Shown: positions 17,566 to 26,993, numbered from the stretch's first letter. The stretch is DNA of 37,861 nucleotides from Gammaproteobacteria bacterium (GCA_013002025.1 JABDKW010000050.1:1-37861), one strand, 5' to 3'. The notes: generated from the letters alone by a model not told the origin. A program made the numbers and translations.

Positions 17566-20500
17566 TTATCGACGCGCTGCGCTGTCATCTTGTTGCCTCG
17601 CTTTCATTAATCGGTCTTCAATCGATTGCTGTACTCGGCCTTTATCTGGCGCAGTGGTCTCATCCAAACCACCCCAGTCGAATGCTGGCGGCACTTCAAT
17701 CACCTCTCCATAGGCCTGATCCAAGCGGAACGGGCCGTGCGGTGTGATTTTTTCATTGGCCGATACGTCAACCAGCGTAAACCACTTGGCATCCACACCG
17801 TACACCGTATGGCGATAAGTGCGGGTGCTCATGGCACCGCCACTACCTTCTGCCAGAATTAACTCCGGCGTCAGCAGTTGCCAGCCCTCAGCCGTGCGTG
17901 CGTAGATCTGATAACCGACGTGGCCGACTTCGTTGCTGGTTTCCCAGACAAACTCAACCGAGCCACCGGCATTGGTTGCCGTAAAGTAATTCACTGTCAC
18001 CGGAGTGGTGGTGAAATCTTTTTGATAACCAAAATCCACACCAGTCACCGGAGTTCCGGACAGCGTTATCGCGTTGGTGGTCATATCATCACACGCGGGC
18101 ATACTTACACTGTCGCATATGGCCGGCACATTATCCGGATCAGCCGTGCGGCCGAACCCATCGATAGTGGTGTTATCCGGTAGCACCTGAACCTTATAGT
18201 TACCAGCCGGCAAACCGATAAAGGAATAGTCACCGGTGGCATTAGTGGTGGTGCGTTGCAGTTCCTGGAAGCTTCCATCTGGTAGCTCAATCAGCAGCAC
18301 TACAGGAACTCCTTCAACTGGTGCATCATTGGTGCCATTGAACATTAGGTCTGGCGTCGTACCCTCGGTCTCTGTGAACACATGGCCACCCAAGCTGTTA
18401 GGCCCGGTCACACCAAAGTCAGCGCGCAGATTGGGCGCAGTGCCAGTATGCGTGAGCGCGTAGAGCCAAGGCCTGGCCCTGTTGTCGGTTACACCACCGA
18501 CATCGACTGGAATTGCGGTGCCATCTGTACCCTCAACAAACCCAAGTGAATCGGCAACCACCACGATGTACTGACCGGCCGGTAAATTGGTGAAATTGTA
18601 TTCGCCATTCTGATCGGTGGTCACCGTGCGTACCAGGTTATCAATACCTGGCACCGGTTGCTGAGATGCGGCGCCGGACGCGATCGTTGGATCGTTCGGT
18701 ATCGCACTGGCGTCTGTATCATGCCACAGCTGAATGGTAATGCCCTCAATACCGCGTTCCCCGTCTTCCAAGATACCGTTGCCATTGGTATCGAACCAGA
18801 AACGATTGCCAATAGGTGCCCGGTCTGCGCTGGAGACACCAGACTGGAAGCCCGCATCAAACGGATTCATCTGACACACCGGCACAGTTGGAATAAGCGG
18901 GAACTTATTGGTCGGCAAGGTCTCGTTCGGGTTCAAATCTTGCAACACATTATTCAAATCAGTTATGACGATTTGATAAAAATCCGAGTCCATGAAAATA
19001 CCGGTGAACTCGTAAAACCCGTTCGCGTCAGTCACCGTTGTCGCAACAATTTCTTCCATCCCGGCTGGACCTTTTAACAAGTTAAGAGTCACACCCTGGA
19101 ACTCGCCGTCCACGTTCGCATCGTAATCGCCATTACGATCGGTATCTGAGTAAATCGTACCGTTAAGCTCACAGGTAGTGATTGGATTCACCGCGGCAGG
19201 CTCGAAACCAAAATCCAAAAAGCTAATCACATGATCACTATCTGTTTCCAGATCTTGATTGAAATAGGAATCAGCGTTGATTGGTAAATTAGTTGGTTGC
19301 GCAAGATTTAGCCCGCTGGGGAAATTGATGGCGCTTTCATTACTGTTGTAAACCACCACCAAGTCATTCGGCGAGGTACCCGCGACAATCGGAATATTGC
19401 TTAACACCCAGTTGCCATCCACACCCGTGGTGGCGATTCCAACCAACGGAGGCCCACTGGTGACGGTCACATTATCGGCCGCGTCTATCGAAACCTCAGT
19501 GTTATCAAAGCCGATGAGAATCTCGATGTTCGGAATTGGTGCTTCACCCGGGTCGAAAATGCCATCGCCATCCACATCCAGCCATACAATGCCGGACATA
19601 AGGCCGGTATTCGCATCCGGCTCATGGCCAACATCAACGTCGGTCACATTTTCGCCCTCGGACAATTTAACCGGTGCGGGATTAACGGTCTCAGTCAGGC
19701 CAGCCGGCAGCGTCGCCGGATCCGTACCGACTTCGTATTCACCAGCCCCAAGGCCCGCAAATACATACTCACCATTGGTATCTGTGGTCGTGGTCGCAAT
19801 GGCATTACCAGAGTTACACGGTGCCACATCGGCAAAACACAAAAATACCGTGGTGGCGGACAAATCTGGTTCCACCGTTTGTGCATCCGCGCTGCCATTT
19901 TCATCGATGAAAATTTCACCGCTGATCGATCCGCTGATTTCGTCCTTAACATAGCCAAAGTCAACATCGCTGACCGGTGCACCCATCAGGGTCACGGGCA
20001 GGGCATCCAGACCACTGGTGATGTCATAGCCGGCCAACAGATGCGCCGCATCAGACACGCGCACGGTGTAATCACCGTTCGGCAGGTCGTTAAAGGCGTA
20101 GTCACCGTTGGCATCCGTCGTCGCCACCGCAATCACGACGCCACTGGCGTTGACCAGTTCTACGGTGATGGTCGGAATACCACCCTCAACGCCGTCCTGC
20201 AGACCGTCTTTATCGCTGTCGAGGAACACCGTACCGGTAATATCATTAACACTCGGATTGTTGTAACCAAAATCGTTAGCGACCGAGCTTCCACCCAGCG
20301 CCAGCACAATATCGGCCTGGTCATTACCGGGAATCATCAGAGGCTGGTCCGGATCCTCAGTGTTACTGCCAGCCGGCGGTGTCACCACCACACGGTAATC
20401 ACCCGGCGGCAAGCCATCAAAGGAATAACTGCCATCGCTGGTGACCACAATGGCTACCGTGGTTTCGTAGACAGTGTCACCATCAATGTCGCGCAACAGC

Positions 20501-23500
20501 GTCACGGTGACGCCGCCAATACCAGGTTCGCCGCCATTGCGATCAAAACTATTATCGGCATCGGAATAAATGGTACCCGCAATCAGGCCAGTATTAACAA
20601 AGCCAAAACTATCCTGATTGTCAGTGATTCCGCCGGTCAAATTAACAGAGTCAGACAGGCGCGCGATGCCTTCCAACGTAGTGCCGGTCAACCCAGCCAG
20701 TACGCTGGTAGTGTCTGTAATTCGCAGGCTGTAGACACCATCAGTCAAGCCGGTAAAGTTGACGTCGCCATTGGCGTCAGTCAGCGCCGAGGCCACAACA
20801 TTACCCGTCGCGTTCAACAGGTCAATACTGACACCGGCCAAACGTTTGTCTGTGCCGTTAATAACGCCGTCACTGTTTTCATCGTAGAAAACCGTATCGC
20901 TGAGCGTATTGGTGTCGGGATTGTCAAAACCAAAGTCCACATCGGTGACGGTGCGCAGTGCGCCATTGAGGCTCACTGGGTGACCCACAAAACCACCTTC
21001 GCTTTGCGGCCCTACAGTGGCTGTAAAGCCGACTAATTGCGCATCCGCAGGATTAATGGTGACGGTGTAGTCGTCGCCAAACGGCACATTAGTAAACAGA
21101 TAATCGCCATTGGCATTAGTAGTGACCGTACCGCCCACGGGGGTACCAGTCGCATCCAGCAGGGTCAGAGTAACGCCTGCAATACCGGCTTCACCCGGAC
21201 CCTGAATGCCGTCGCCATTGGCATCGGCCCAAACTCGGTCACCGATGGCGCCGGTATTCACTACCGGTATATAGCCAAAGTCGACATCGACCACGTTCTG
21301 GCCGGCCGCCACGGGCACGGACTTCGGCTCTACGCCACCCACACCGGCGGTATTGGTCAGGCCGGCTGGTAAGTCGGCTTCCAGCACATTAATGGTGTAG
21401 GTATTCGGATACAGCCCCTCGAAAAGGTACATGCCATTGCCGTCGGTGGTCAGCACCGGGCAATTGGCACCGCCGGCCGGCAAGGGAGTACACGTGCCGT
21501 CTTGCAGCTCTACCCGAATATCGGTAAAGCGCGCTTCTTCAATATCATTGATGCCATCCAGGTCTTCATCGAACCAGACCGTGCCGGCCAGACTGCCGGG
21601 GTGGAAATCAACGAAATTATTGTTTATGTCTTCTTCGCCGCCCACCATGGTGACCGGAATCAGATTATCGTTGGTATTGGTGTTTGCGAACACATCATTA
21701 TCGACCGACTGTGCGTCGCTCACTGAACTGAGACCCGCTGGATCGATTTCGACCACCACAAAGTTGGCATCCGTGAAGCTGAAGAACGAGTAATCACCGC
21801 TGACATCGGTGGTGGTTTCGCTCACCAAGGTGCCGGGCACGCCGGTTGGCGTGGCACCGCCCGCGTCGGTGTAAAGTTGCACGGTGGTGTTGGAAATCGG
21901 CGTATCACCAAGGCCATCACCGGTGGTGTCTTCCATCACATTACCGCTAATTATCGGCAGCGTAACACAAGCCGTATTCAGCAATTCTGTGAAATCTTTG
22001 GTTATGTCCTTGGAGTAAAATTGGTAGGAATTGCAATATTCCGCTTGCAAGGGTTGCGGCAAGGGGTCGGCAATGTCCACGGTAAAGGTGAGCACCCACG
22101 CATCCCCAGCCGCGATCTTGGTGTCCACCAAAAATTCCGGCATGGATGTGGGCACCCCATTGACGTCAGAAGTTTCTACATCAATGGCGACGCCACCTAC
22201 GGTAGCGGTGGCATTTTGCAGCACATTACCCACTATATTGGGGGTAAAGGTAAAGCCATCCGGCAGCATATCAATAATAGTGGCCGGTTTGTCGGCCGTT
22301 TCGGCGAAGCCTATGTTGGTTGCCGTGAGCGTGTATTCCAGCGTGCCGCCAGGGGTCACGACCCCAGTGGCGGCGGTTTTCTCCAGTTGCATGATCGGCT
22401 CAGTCACGGAGACGATGGTTTCCAGCGTGCAATTAATAATTTCCGGATTGGTGGCGGGATCAACAGCGCCTGGCCCGTCGGTGTAACGCATGCAGATCTG
22501 GTTATCTATCACGCCACTGTTAGTGGTAATTTCCACCAGGATATCGGTGGCAAAACTTTGGCCGGGATTCAACGTCCCGACATTGTAAACCAGCGGGTTG
22601 GGGCCGGAATCCTGAGCGATCGGAGTGGAGCTGATGAACATCACCCCACCCGGCAGCGTATCTTCAATCACCACATTAAACAGGCTTGCGTCGCCCGCAT
22701 TGAACGCTTGGACCTGATAAGCGGTTTGAGAGCCCTGACCCACCACAGTGTTGTTAACCGGTTTAGCAATAGCGGCGCACAGGTTTAGATCGGCACGGCT
22801 GGGCTCATAATAGCGCCACAGATGGTCTTTGCCACCGTCCGGGCCACCGGCATCACCACCAAACGTATCGGCGTGCAATTCTGGGCAATTGCCCGCGGGC
22901 AACATTGCCGTCACGTCGTCGATGCGGACTTTGACCCATACAAACTCGGGCTCTTCGAGCCGCGATTCACCGATCGAAAAGCGCACCGTCTTGGTGCTGG
23001 TTGCGTCGGTTTGGCTGATGGTGGACGGCAAGGGGAAGGTCACGCCCACGGTACTGCCATCGACAGAATCATCCGCGGTGAGGCCGCTTATACCGCCCGG
23101 AGTATCTTCAGAGATGCGGCTGCCCATATACTGGATTCGATTCCAGGGGCCAATCTCACTGTTGTCCATCGCCTGTCGAATCGCTTCGTCGTTAAACGGA
23201 GGAGTAACGGAGCCGTTAGGGTCCAGGGGATCAAACGCCGGGTCGGTGGCACGATGGGCAATGTATTCGTCCCAATCAAACTGCCAGGCATAGCCGCTCT
23301 CGGGGCCTGACACGCCGCTGGCAAAACCCCAGGGTGACGTGCCGCGCTTATCATCGGCAATCGGCGCGGTCACGCAACCGTGGATGTCAGCGCTGCAATT
23401 ACCTACCCCGAGCCCGGAGTTGATGTGCGTTGCACCCTGTACGCCCCAGGCAAACAGCTGCTCGGCATCCCATTTATTGCAGGGCACACCAGGTTCTCCG

Positions 23501-24312
23501 CCGCTTTGCGAGAGGATTACGCCGGACAGGGTGATCCCGGGTGCCAGGTTGCCGTCGTTTAGCCCGCAATCGCCGTCGGCGTCATTGGCATACACGCCGC
23601 CAAGCGAGGCGGTGTAGCGTTGCCAGCTACCATAGGCGGTATCCGGATCAGTCGCATAGAAGATACCGGTGTCACCGTACACGCCGCGAATGGTGCCGCG
23701 ATGTACGCCAGCGGCATCCACCCGGTCACCACAGTTGCCTAACACATTGGGGCCCATTAATGCCCCAGCCGTGCCCCCGGCATTCACGCAGTCGTCGGTC
23801 ACAACGCCAACGACACCACCCGCGCCGGTGGTCATCGCGGGTGTAGTACCTACACCGCCATTAACTTCAACAATGGGGGATGGGCGCCCCATGGGGAGGC
23901 GGTCAAAGTTTTTGAGTCCATCGGTGGTATCCCCTCCGGGCTGAACAAAGGCCGCATCAATCACCGTGGTGCCATTGGGCACATAGAAATCCGCATGCGC
24001 GCCGGCGCCAGTGCCGGTGCCACCGCGCGGTACGATTTTAATAATAAAGCCGACCTCATCACCGTTTTGAAACAATTGGTTGCCCATGTTGTTGGTGCGC
24101 GAAGTAAGTAAATCCAGGGTGAAACCGTCAAAGAACAGATAGACGTGACGGGTCGGCAGATAATGCGCGGAGACCTGCGTGGACGGGCCCGCATACAGCA
24201 GTATGCCCAGCAACATACTGAAGCTAAAGCTGACCGTCGCCGTGGAACGCAGCAATTTTTTGAAAATAGCGCCCAGCGCGGTCATCGTTTTACCAATTGT
24301 ATCGTTGTTCAT
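17566..24312 (-). CDS. Giant exported surface/fibre protein with DUF11 and 11 SdrD B-like repeats
   Basis: From the ATG at 24312 it has 2248 residues; the frame runs 21 codons further up without a ribosome site. A long signal peptide (positive n-region to R22, hydrophobic 27-42) probably cleaves at VSA-H (49/50). Residues about 50-515 form a head domain I do not recognise, containing paired cysteines. Two DUF11-type beta domains follow (about 515-625 and 637-775). Eleven SdrD B/Cna-B-like repeats of 104-145 residues (about 787-2099) open with D-x-N/D-G-D-G calcium-type loops and end in V-DFGY-like strands. The last about 145 residues form a fibronectin-like domain (SVEFVWETSNEVGHVGYQIYAR ... 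KITPHGPF), then a charged tail. No membrane anchor, LPXTG or T1SS glycine repeat was seen. The export route beyond Sec is unknown. Co-transcribed with the C25 protease. Confidence 0.85.
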   Translation of the reverse strand: MNNDTIGKTMTALGAIFKKLLRSTATVSFSFSMLLGILLYAGPSTQVSAHYLPTRHVYLFFDGFTLDLLTSRTNNMGNQLFQNGDEVGFIIKIVPRGGTGTGAGAHADFYVPNGTTVIDAAFVQPGGDTTDGLKNFDRLPMGRPSPIVEVNGGVGTTPAMTTGAGGVVGVVTDDCVNAGGTAGALMGPNVLGNCGDRVDAAGVHRGTIRGVYGDTGIFYATDPDTAYGSWQRYTASLGGVYANDADGDCGLNDGNLAPGITLSGVILSQSGGEPGVPCNKWDAEQLFAWGVQGATHINSGLGVGNCSADIHGCVTAPIADDKRGTSPWGFASGVSGPESGYAWQFDWDEYIAHRATDPAFDPLDPNGSVTPPFNDEAIRQAMDNSEIGPWNRIQYMGSRISEDTPGGISGLTADDSVDGSTVGVTFPLPSTISQTDATSTKTVRFSIGESRLEEPEFVWVKVRIDDVTAMLPAGNCPELHADTFGGDAGGPDGGKDHLWRYYEPSRADLNLCAAIAKPVNNTVVGQGSQTAYQVQAFNAGDASLFNVVIEDTLPGGVMFISSTPIAQDSGPNPLVYNVGTLNPGQSFATDILVEITTNSGVIDNQICMRYTDGPGAVDPATNPEIINCTLETIVSVTEPIMQLEKTAATGVVTPGGTLEYTLTATNIGFAETADKPATIIDMLPDGFTFTPNIVGNVLQNATATVGGVAIDVETSDVNGVPTSMPEFLVDTKIAAGDAWVLTFTVDIADPLPQPLQAEYCNSYQFYSKDITKDFTELLNTACVTLPIISGNVMEDTTGDGLGDTPISNTTVQLYTDAGGATPTGVPGTLVSETTTDVSGDYSFFSFTDANFVVVEIDPAGLSSVSDAQSVDNDVFANTNTNDNLIPVTMVGGEEDINNNFVDFHPGSLAGTVWFDEDLDGINDIEEARFTDIRVELQDGTCTPLPAGGANCPVLTTDGNGMYLFEGLYPNTYTINVLEADLPAGLTNTAGVGGVEPKSVPVAAGQNVVDVDFGYIPVVNTGAIGDRVWADANGDGIQGPGEAGIAGVTLTLLDATGTPVGGTVTTNANGDYLFTNVPFGDDYTVTINPADAQLVGFTATVGPQSEGGFVGHPVSLNGALRTVTDVDFGFDNPDTNTLSDTVFYDENSDGVINGTDKRLAGVSIDLLNATGNVVASALTDANGDVNFTGLTDGVYSLRITDTTSVLAGLTGTTLEGIARLSDSVNLTGGITDNQDSFGFVNTGLIAGTIYSDADNSFDRNGGEPGIGGVTVTLLRDIDGDTVYETTVAIVVTSDGSYSFDGLPPGDYRVVVTPPAGSNTEDPDQPLMIPGNDQADIVLALGGSSVANDFGYNNPSVNDITGTVFLDSDKDGLQDGVEGGIPTITVELVNASGVVIAVATTDANGDYAFNDLPNGDYTVRVSDAAHLLAGYDITSGLDALPVTLMGAPVSDVDFGYVKDEISGSISGEIFIDENGSADAQTVEPDLSATTVFLCFADVAPCNSGNAIATTTTDTNGEYVFAGLGAGEYEVGTDPATLPAGLTETVNPAPVKLSEGENVTDVDVGHEPDANTGLMSGIVWLDVDGDGIFDPGEAPIPNIEILIGFDNTEVSIDAADNVTVTSGPPLVGIATTGVDGNWVLSNIPIVAGTSPNDLVVVYNSNESAINFPSGLNLAQPTNLPINADSYFNQDLETDSDHVISFLDFGFEPAAVNPITTCELNGTIYSDTDRNGDYDANVDGEFQGVTLNLLKGPAGMEEIVATTVTDANGFYEFTGIFMDSDFYQIVITDLNNVLQDLNPNETLPTNKFPLIPTVPVCQMNPFDAGFQSGVSSADRAPIGNRFWFDTNGNGILEDGERGIEGITIQLWHDTDASAIPNDPTIASGAASQQPVPGIDNLVRTVTTDQNGEYNFTNLPAGQYIVVVADSLGFVEGTDGTAIPVDVGGVTDNRARPWLYALTHTGTAPNLRADFGVTGPNSLGGHVFTETEGTTPDLMFNGTNDAPVEGVPVVLLIELPDGSFQELQRTTTNATGDYSFIGLPAGNYKVQVLPDNTTIDGFGRTADPDNVPAICDSVSMPACDDMTTNAITLSGTPVTGVDFGYQKDFTTTPVTVNYFTATNAGGSVEFVWETSNEVGHVGYQIYARTAEGWQLLTPELILAEGSGGAMSTRTYRHTVYGVDAKWFTLVDVSANEKITPHGPFRLDQAYGEVIEVPPAFDWGGLDETTAPDKGRVQQSIEDRLMKARQQDDSAARR
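18015..21951 (-). repeat. Eleven tandem SdrD B-like domain repeats within the giant protein gene
   Basis: Repeat starts, read down the minus strand, are near 21951, 21600, 21260, 20917, 20593, 20250, 19938, 19608, 19173, 18815 and 18402; the last ends near 18015. Unit length is about 312-435 bp. Each unit encodes a starting G-x-V/I-F/W/Y-x-D strand, a D/N-G-D-G loop, an inner T-DANGDY-F-G-LP-G-Y core and a closing DFGY-like strand. Units have diverged strongly at the DNA level, so this is an old domain array rather than a recent duplication. Confidence 0.85.
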
Positions 24313-24544
24313 CTGAAAACCCGATTTATACTTAATCTGTTCACGTTGCGCTGCATGGCAATACGCCTGCTGCAACTCGCTTTAGTTTGTTACCCGTTAA
24401 AGCGATATACCCGACCGATTAGTTGCGTATTCTGAGCGCGTCGATACGCCGATTGTGTCAGTACTCCCCCCGCTACAACATGCATAAAATATTGTGATTT
24501 TAGGCACCCAACCTGCATACAAGTACGTTTTTCACCCCAAATAT

Positions 24545-24592
24545 GTTGGTAATGACGATTTTTGGCAGTTCTCAAAATTCGTACTTACCAAC
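24545..24592 (-). promoter_or_regulatory. Long inverted repeat in the leader of the giant-protein operon
   Basis: Arms GTTGGTAA (24545-24552) and TTACCAAC (24585-24592) pair perfectly. The stem continues with ACG/CGT (24555-24557, 24580-24582) across a 2x2 internal loop. It lies about 235 bp upstream of the start codon and could be an RNA hairpin or a looped operator. Confidence 0.45.
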
Positions 24593-24686
24593 GCGGCTAC
24601 TCGAAAATCGGCAGCAACGGCGGCCGCCGATCAATCTTGATTGCCATCTAACCGAAAACTAACAAATCTGCGTTCAATCAAAATTT

Positions 24687-24706
24687 AGTCATTTACTTCA
24701 ATGACT
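24687..24706 (-). promoter_or_regulatory. Operator-like dyad AGTCATT-N6-AATGACT
   Basis: A perfect 7-bp inverted repeat with a 6-bp centre, 375-395 bp upstream of the giant-gene start. The geometry (arm centres about 13 bp apart) suits a dimeric regulator. No protein is assigned. Confidence 0.4.
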
Positions 24707-24860
24707 TAGGAATTCTGAACAGGGGGTAGATGGTTCGAGCGGGCGAGTTTTAGTGCTACCTTAAACACGCCAGTACCGACACCCCCAACCAAGCGAACCA
24801 CCAACCCCACCTGATCAGTCTCTACCTTAGCAAATATTGCCACCTCAAACCAGCATGGCC

Positions 24861-24878
24861 CAATCAGACTAAAGTCTG
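24861..24878 (-). promoter_or_regulatory. Palindromic motif CAGACTTTAGTCTG with flanking GATTG
   Basis: On the minus strand the sequence reads CAGACTTTAGTCTGATTG. The same GACTTTAGTC core followed by GATTG occurs at 27855-27871 on the plus strand. On the minus strand an extended -10-like TGCTAAGGT lies about 25-35 nt further downstream (near 24825-24835), so this could be an activator site for the giant-protein operon. The regulator is unknown. Confidence 0.4.
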
Positions 24879-24929
24879 AAACCCTAGTGTTTTCAGGCGC
24901 TTAGTGCCTTTCTTAAGGTTTTACCAAGC

Positions 24930-26003
24930 TTAACTTAAGTTACGTCTCAGGCAGTTTAAGTCGGCAAACGACTGCTCCAGCCGCTCAACAAATTTTTGCT
25001 CACCACAGCGCAAAACTTTGCGGGGGTCGTAATACTTTTTATTGGGCTGTTCCTCGCCCTCGGGATTGCCGATTTGGGTTGCGACATAATCCTTAAATTC
25101 GCTGTAGTAATCCCTAACACCCTGATTAAAGGCCCACTGCATATCGGTATCGATATTCATTTTGATCACGCCGTAGCCGATGGCCTCGCGTATATCGCCC
25201 TGTGTGGAACCAGAGCCGCCGTGAAATACAAAGCTCACTGGTTTGGTGCCGGGCGCACCGATCTGATCGGCCACAAACTCCTGCGAATTTTTCAGGATGA
25301 TGGGTGACAGGCTTACATTGCCCGGTTTGTATACGCCGTGCACATTGCCAAACGCCGCCGCGATGGTGAAGTTGGAGCCAATCTTGGCTAGGCGCTCATA
25401 GGCGTAATACACTTCTGAAGGCTGCGTGTATAGCTTGCTGTCGTCGACATCACTATTATCCACCCCATCTTCTTCGCCACCGGTAATACCGAGCTCAATT
25501 TCGATGCCAATATCCAGCGCATCCATGCGTTTGAAGTAACGCACGCAGATATCAATGTTTTCTTCCAGCGTCTCTTCGGATAAATCCAGCATATGGGAGC
25601 TGAACAGGGGCTTGCCGTGAGTTGCATGCCAGACTTCCTGAGCATCAAGCAGGTGATCAATCCAGGCGATATTCTTCAATGAGCAATGATCCGTGTGCAA
25701 AATCACTGACACGCCATACAACTCTGCAATGTCGTGCACATGCTTGGCGGCGCTTAGACAACCAGCGGCGGCGGCCTGCATATTATCGTTGGGCAAACTT
25801 TTGCCGGCGTAAAAATGACCGCCGCCAAACGATAACTGAACAATCACCGGTGACTGGACTAGAGCGGCTGCCTCCAGCACCGAGTTCACGGTACTGGTAC
25901 TGACCACATTCACGGCTGGCAGCGCATATTCATTGGCTTTGGCGTCGGCGTAGACGGCATTCAGTTCGTCGCCGAACAGTACGCCTTTTCGAAATTTGGT
26001 CAT
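24930..26003 (-). CDS. fbaA: Class II fructose-bisphosphate aldolase
   Basis: Zinc-dependent cytoplasmic aldolase that cleaves or forms fructose-1,6-bisphosphate in glycolysis and gluconeogenesis. At 357 residues it matches E. coli FbaA (class IIA, about 359). Landmarks are the opening KFRKGVLFGDE and PAVNVVSTSTVN, the catalytic and zinc-site HTDHCS, the ELGITGGEEDGVDN loop, NVHGVY with its zinc His, FHGGSGST and the NIDTDMQWAF phosphate-binding segment. The ATG at 26003 follows an AGAGG ribosome-binding site. It stands as a single gene, divergent from the desaturase-like gene. No clear terminator follows, so some read-through into the giant-protein leader is possible. Confidence 0.96.
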   Translation of the reverse strand: MTKFRKGVLFGDELNAVYADAKANEYALPAVNVVSTSTVNSVLEAAALVQSPVIVQLSFGGGHFYAGKSLPNDNMQAAAAGCLSAAKHVHDIAELYGVSVILHTDHCSLKNIAWIDHLLDAQEVWHATHGKPLFSSHMLDLSEETLEENIDICVRYFKRMDALDIGIEIELGITGGEEDGVDNSDVDDSKLYTQPSEVYYAYERLAKIGSNFTIAAAFGNVHGVYKPGNVSLSPIILKNSQEFVADQIGAPGTKPVSFVFHGGSGSTQGDIREAIGYGVIKMNIDTDMQWAFNQGVRDYYSEFKDYVATQIGNPEGEEQPNKKYYDPRKVLRCGEQKFVERLEQSFADLNCLRRNLS

Positions 26004-26159
26004 CCTGCGAATACCTCTTTTTCAGTTAATCGGGAGCAGATTCAGGCCAGAGATTCTACCTAATTTCGGATCCATTTACCTCCCTAAAGCGGTGCACAAA
26101 CGACCCAGTGCGCAAGTACACACTGGCGAAATCCCGTCAGCACGGCTACACTCCGCGCT

Positions 26160-26993
26160 ATGGAAAATTTCGCCCCTTATTTCGCCGAGATGCCGACCAC
26201 ACATAAGTTGCTGTGGTTATTTGCCTGTCTCGGCACTGCCACCCTCGCGGAACGCTTGATCCCGCTGCGCCGCCACGGATATAACTGGTGGCGGCACTTT
26301 CGTACCAATGCGGCCCTGCTGACTTCCACCATGGTCATCAACGCACTGTTCACCGCTCTAGTTTTGATGGCCAGCGCCATCGCCTCGAGCAATAATTTTG
26401 GCCTGCTGGCCTGGCTAGACTGGCCGTACTGGGCAGAATTCCTGCTGGCTCTGGCGATAATGGATCTGTTTGCACAATACACCATTCACTATTTGCTGCA
26501 CAAAGTGCCGTTACTGTGGCGCTTTCATAAAGTGCACCACAGCGACACGCATGTGGACGCCACCACCGGCACCCGTCACCACCCGGTCGATTACCTTACG
26601 CGCGAAGTGTTTTCCCTGACCATGGTCGTTCTATTAGGCATGCCGCCGGAGTTCTATGCCATGTACCGCGTGATCACCATTTTTTGTACCTACTTCACGC
26701 ATGCCAACATCCAATTGCCGTCGGCTCTGGACCGGGCACTCAGCTTTGTAATTGTCACGCCCGATGCACACAAGTTTCATCATCACGATGAGGTGCCCTG
26801 GACCGACCGCAACTATGGCAATATATTTGTGTTCTGGGATAGGCTGTTCGGCACCTTTGTATACCAGTCAACCGACCGGATCGTGTTTGGTGTGGACACC
26901 ATGGATGACAGCAAGTCAGACGACCTTGGGCACCAACTGGTAGTGCCTTTTCAAACGCCGCAGCTTAGCGCAGCACGCAAAGCGACTGCGTAG
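26160..26993 (+). CDS. Sterol desaturase / fatty acid hydroxylase family membrane protein
   Basis: A 277-residue integral membrane di-iron protein. The His clusters of the superfamily are visible: HYLLH (H110, H114), HKVHH (H123-H127), TRHH (140-141) and HKFHHHD (H204-H209). About four hydrophobic segments occur (roughly 15-30, 55-75, 90-106, 150-185). The family oxidises C-H bonds of lipids, with O2 and an electron donor; the substrate cannot be told from sequence, and sterol use should not be assumed in a bacterium. The ATG at 26160 has no convincing Shine-Dalgarno, and M11 (26190) is an alternative. It is divergent from fbaA and convergent with the AAA-like gene. Confidence 0.87.
   Translation: MENFAPYFAEMPTTHKLLWLFACLGTATLAERLIPLRRHGYNWWRHFRTNAALLTSTMVINALFTALVLMASAIASSNNFGLLAWLDWPYWAEFLLALAIMDLFAQYTIHYLLHKVPLLWRFHKVHHSDTHVDATTGTRHHPVDYLTREVFSLTMVVLLGMPPEFYAMYRVITIFCTYFTHANIQLPSALDRALSFVIVTPDAHKFHHHDEVPWTDRNYGNIFVFWDRLFGTFVYQSTDRIVFGVDTMDDSKSDDLGHQLVVPFQTPQLSAARKATA

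Larger units (their letters stand above)
24313..24929 (-). other. Long dyad-rich leader/promoter region of the giant protein-C25 operon
   Basis: 617 bp between the fbaA stop and the giant-gene ATG hold no plausible gene. The region is relatively AT-rich and carries at least three perfect dyads (24545-24592, 24687-24706, 24865-24878) plus AGGC/GCCT arms at about 24894-24907. It must contain the operon promoter and, if transcription starts near the fbaA end, a 5' leader of about 500 nt. I recognised no known riboswitch core. Confidence 0.55.

Noticed and set aside
19624-21036. 470-codon open frame on the plus strand
   Set aside because: It lies fully antisense to the SdrD-B repeat array; long antisense frames are a by-product of the repeat codon pattern, and its translation has no domain sense.
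21877-22788. 303-codon plus-strand frame
   Set aside because: Antisense shadow of the DUF11 region of the giant protein; no ribosome site or family resemblance.
24376-24929. Riboswitch in the fibre-operon leader
   Set aside because: No c-di-GMP, cobalamin or other core motif was recognised; only generic dyads are present.
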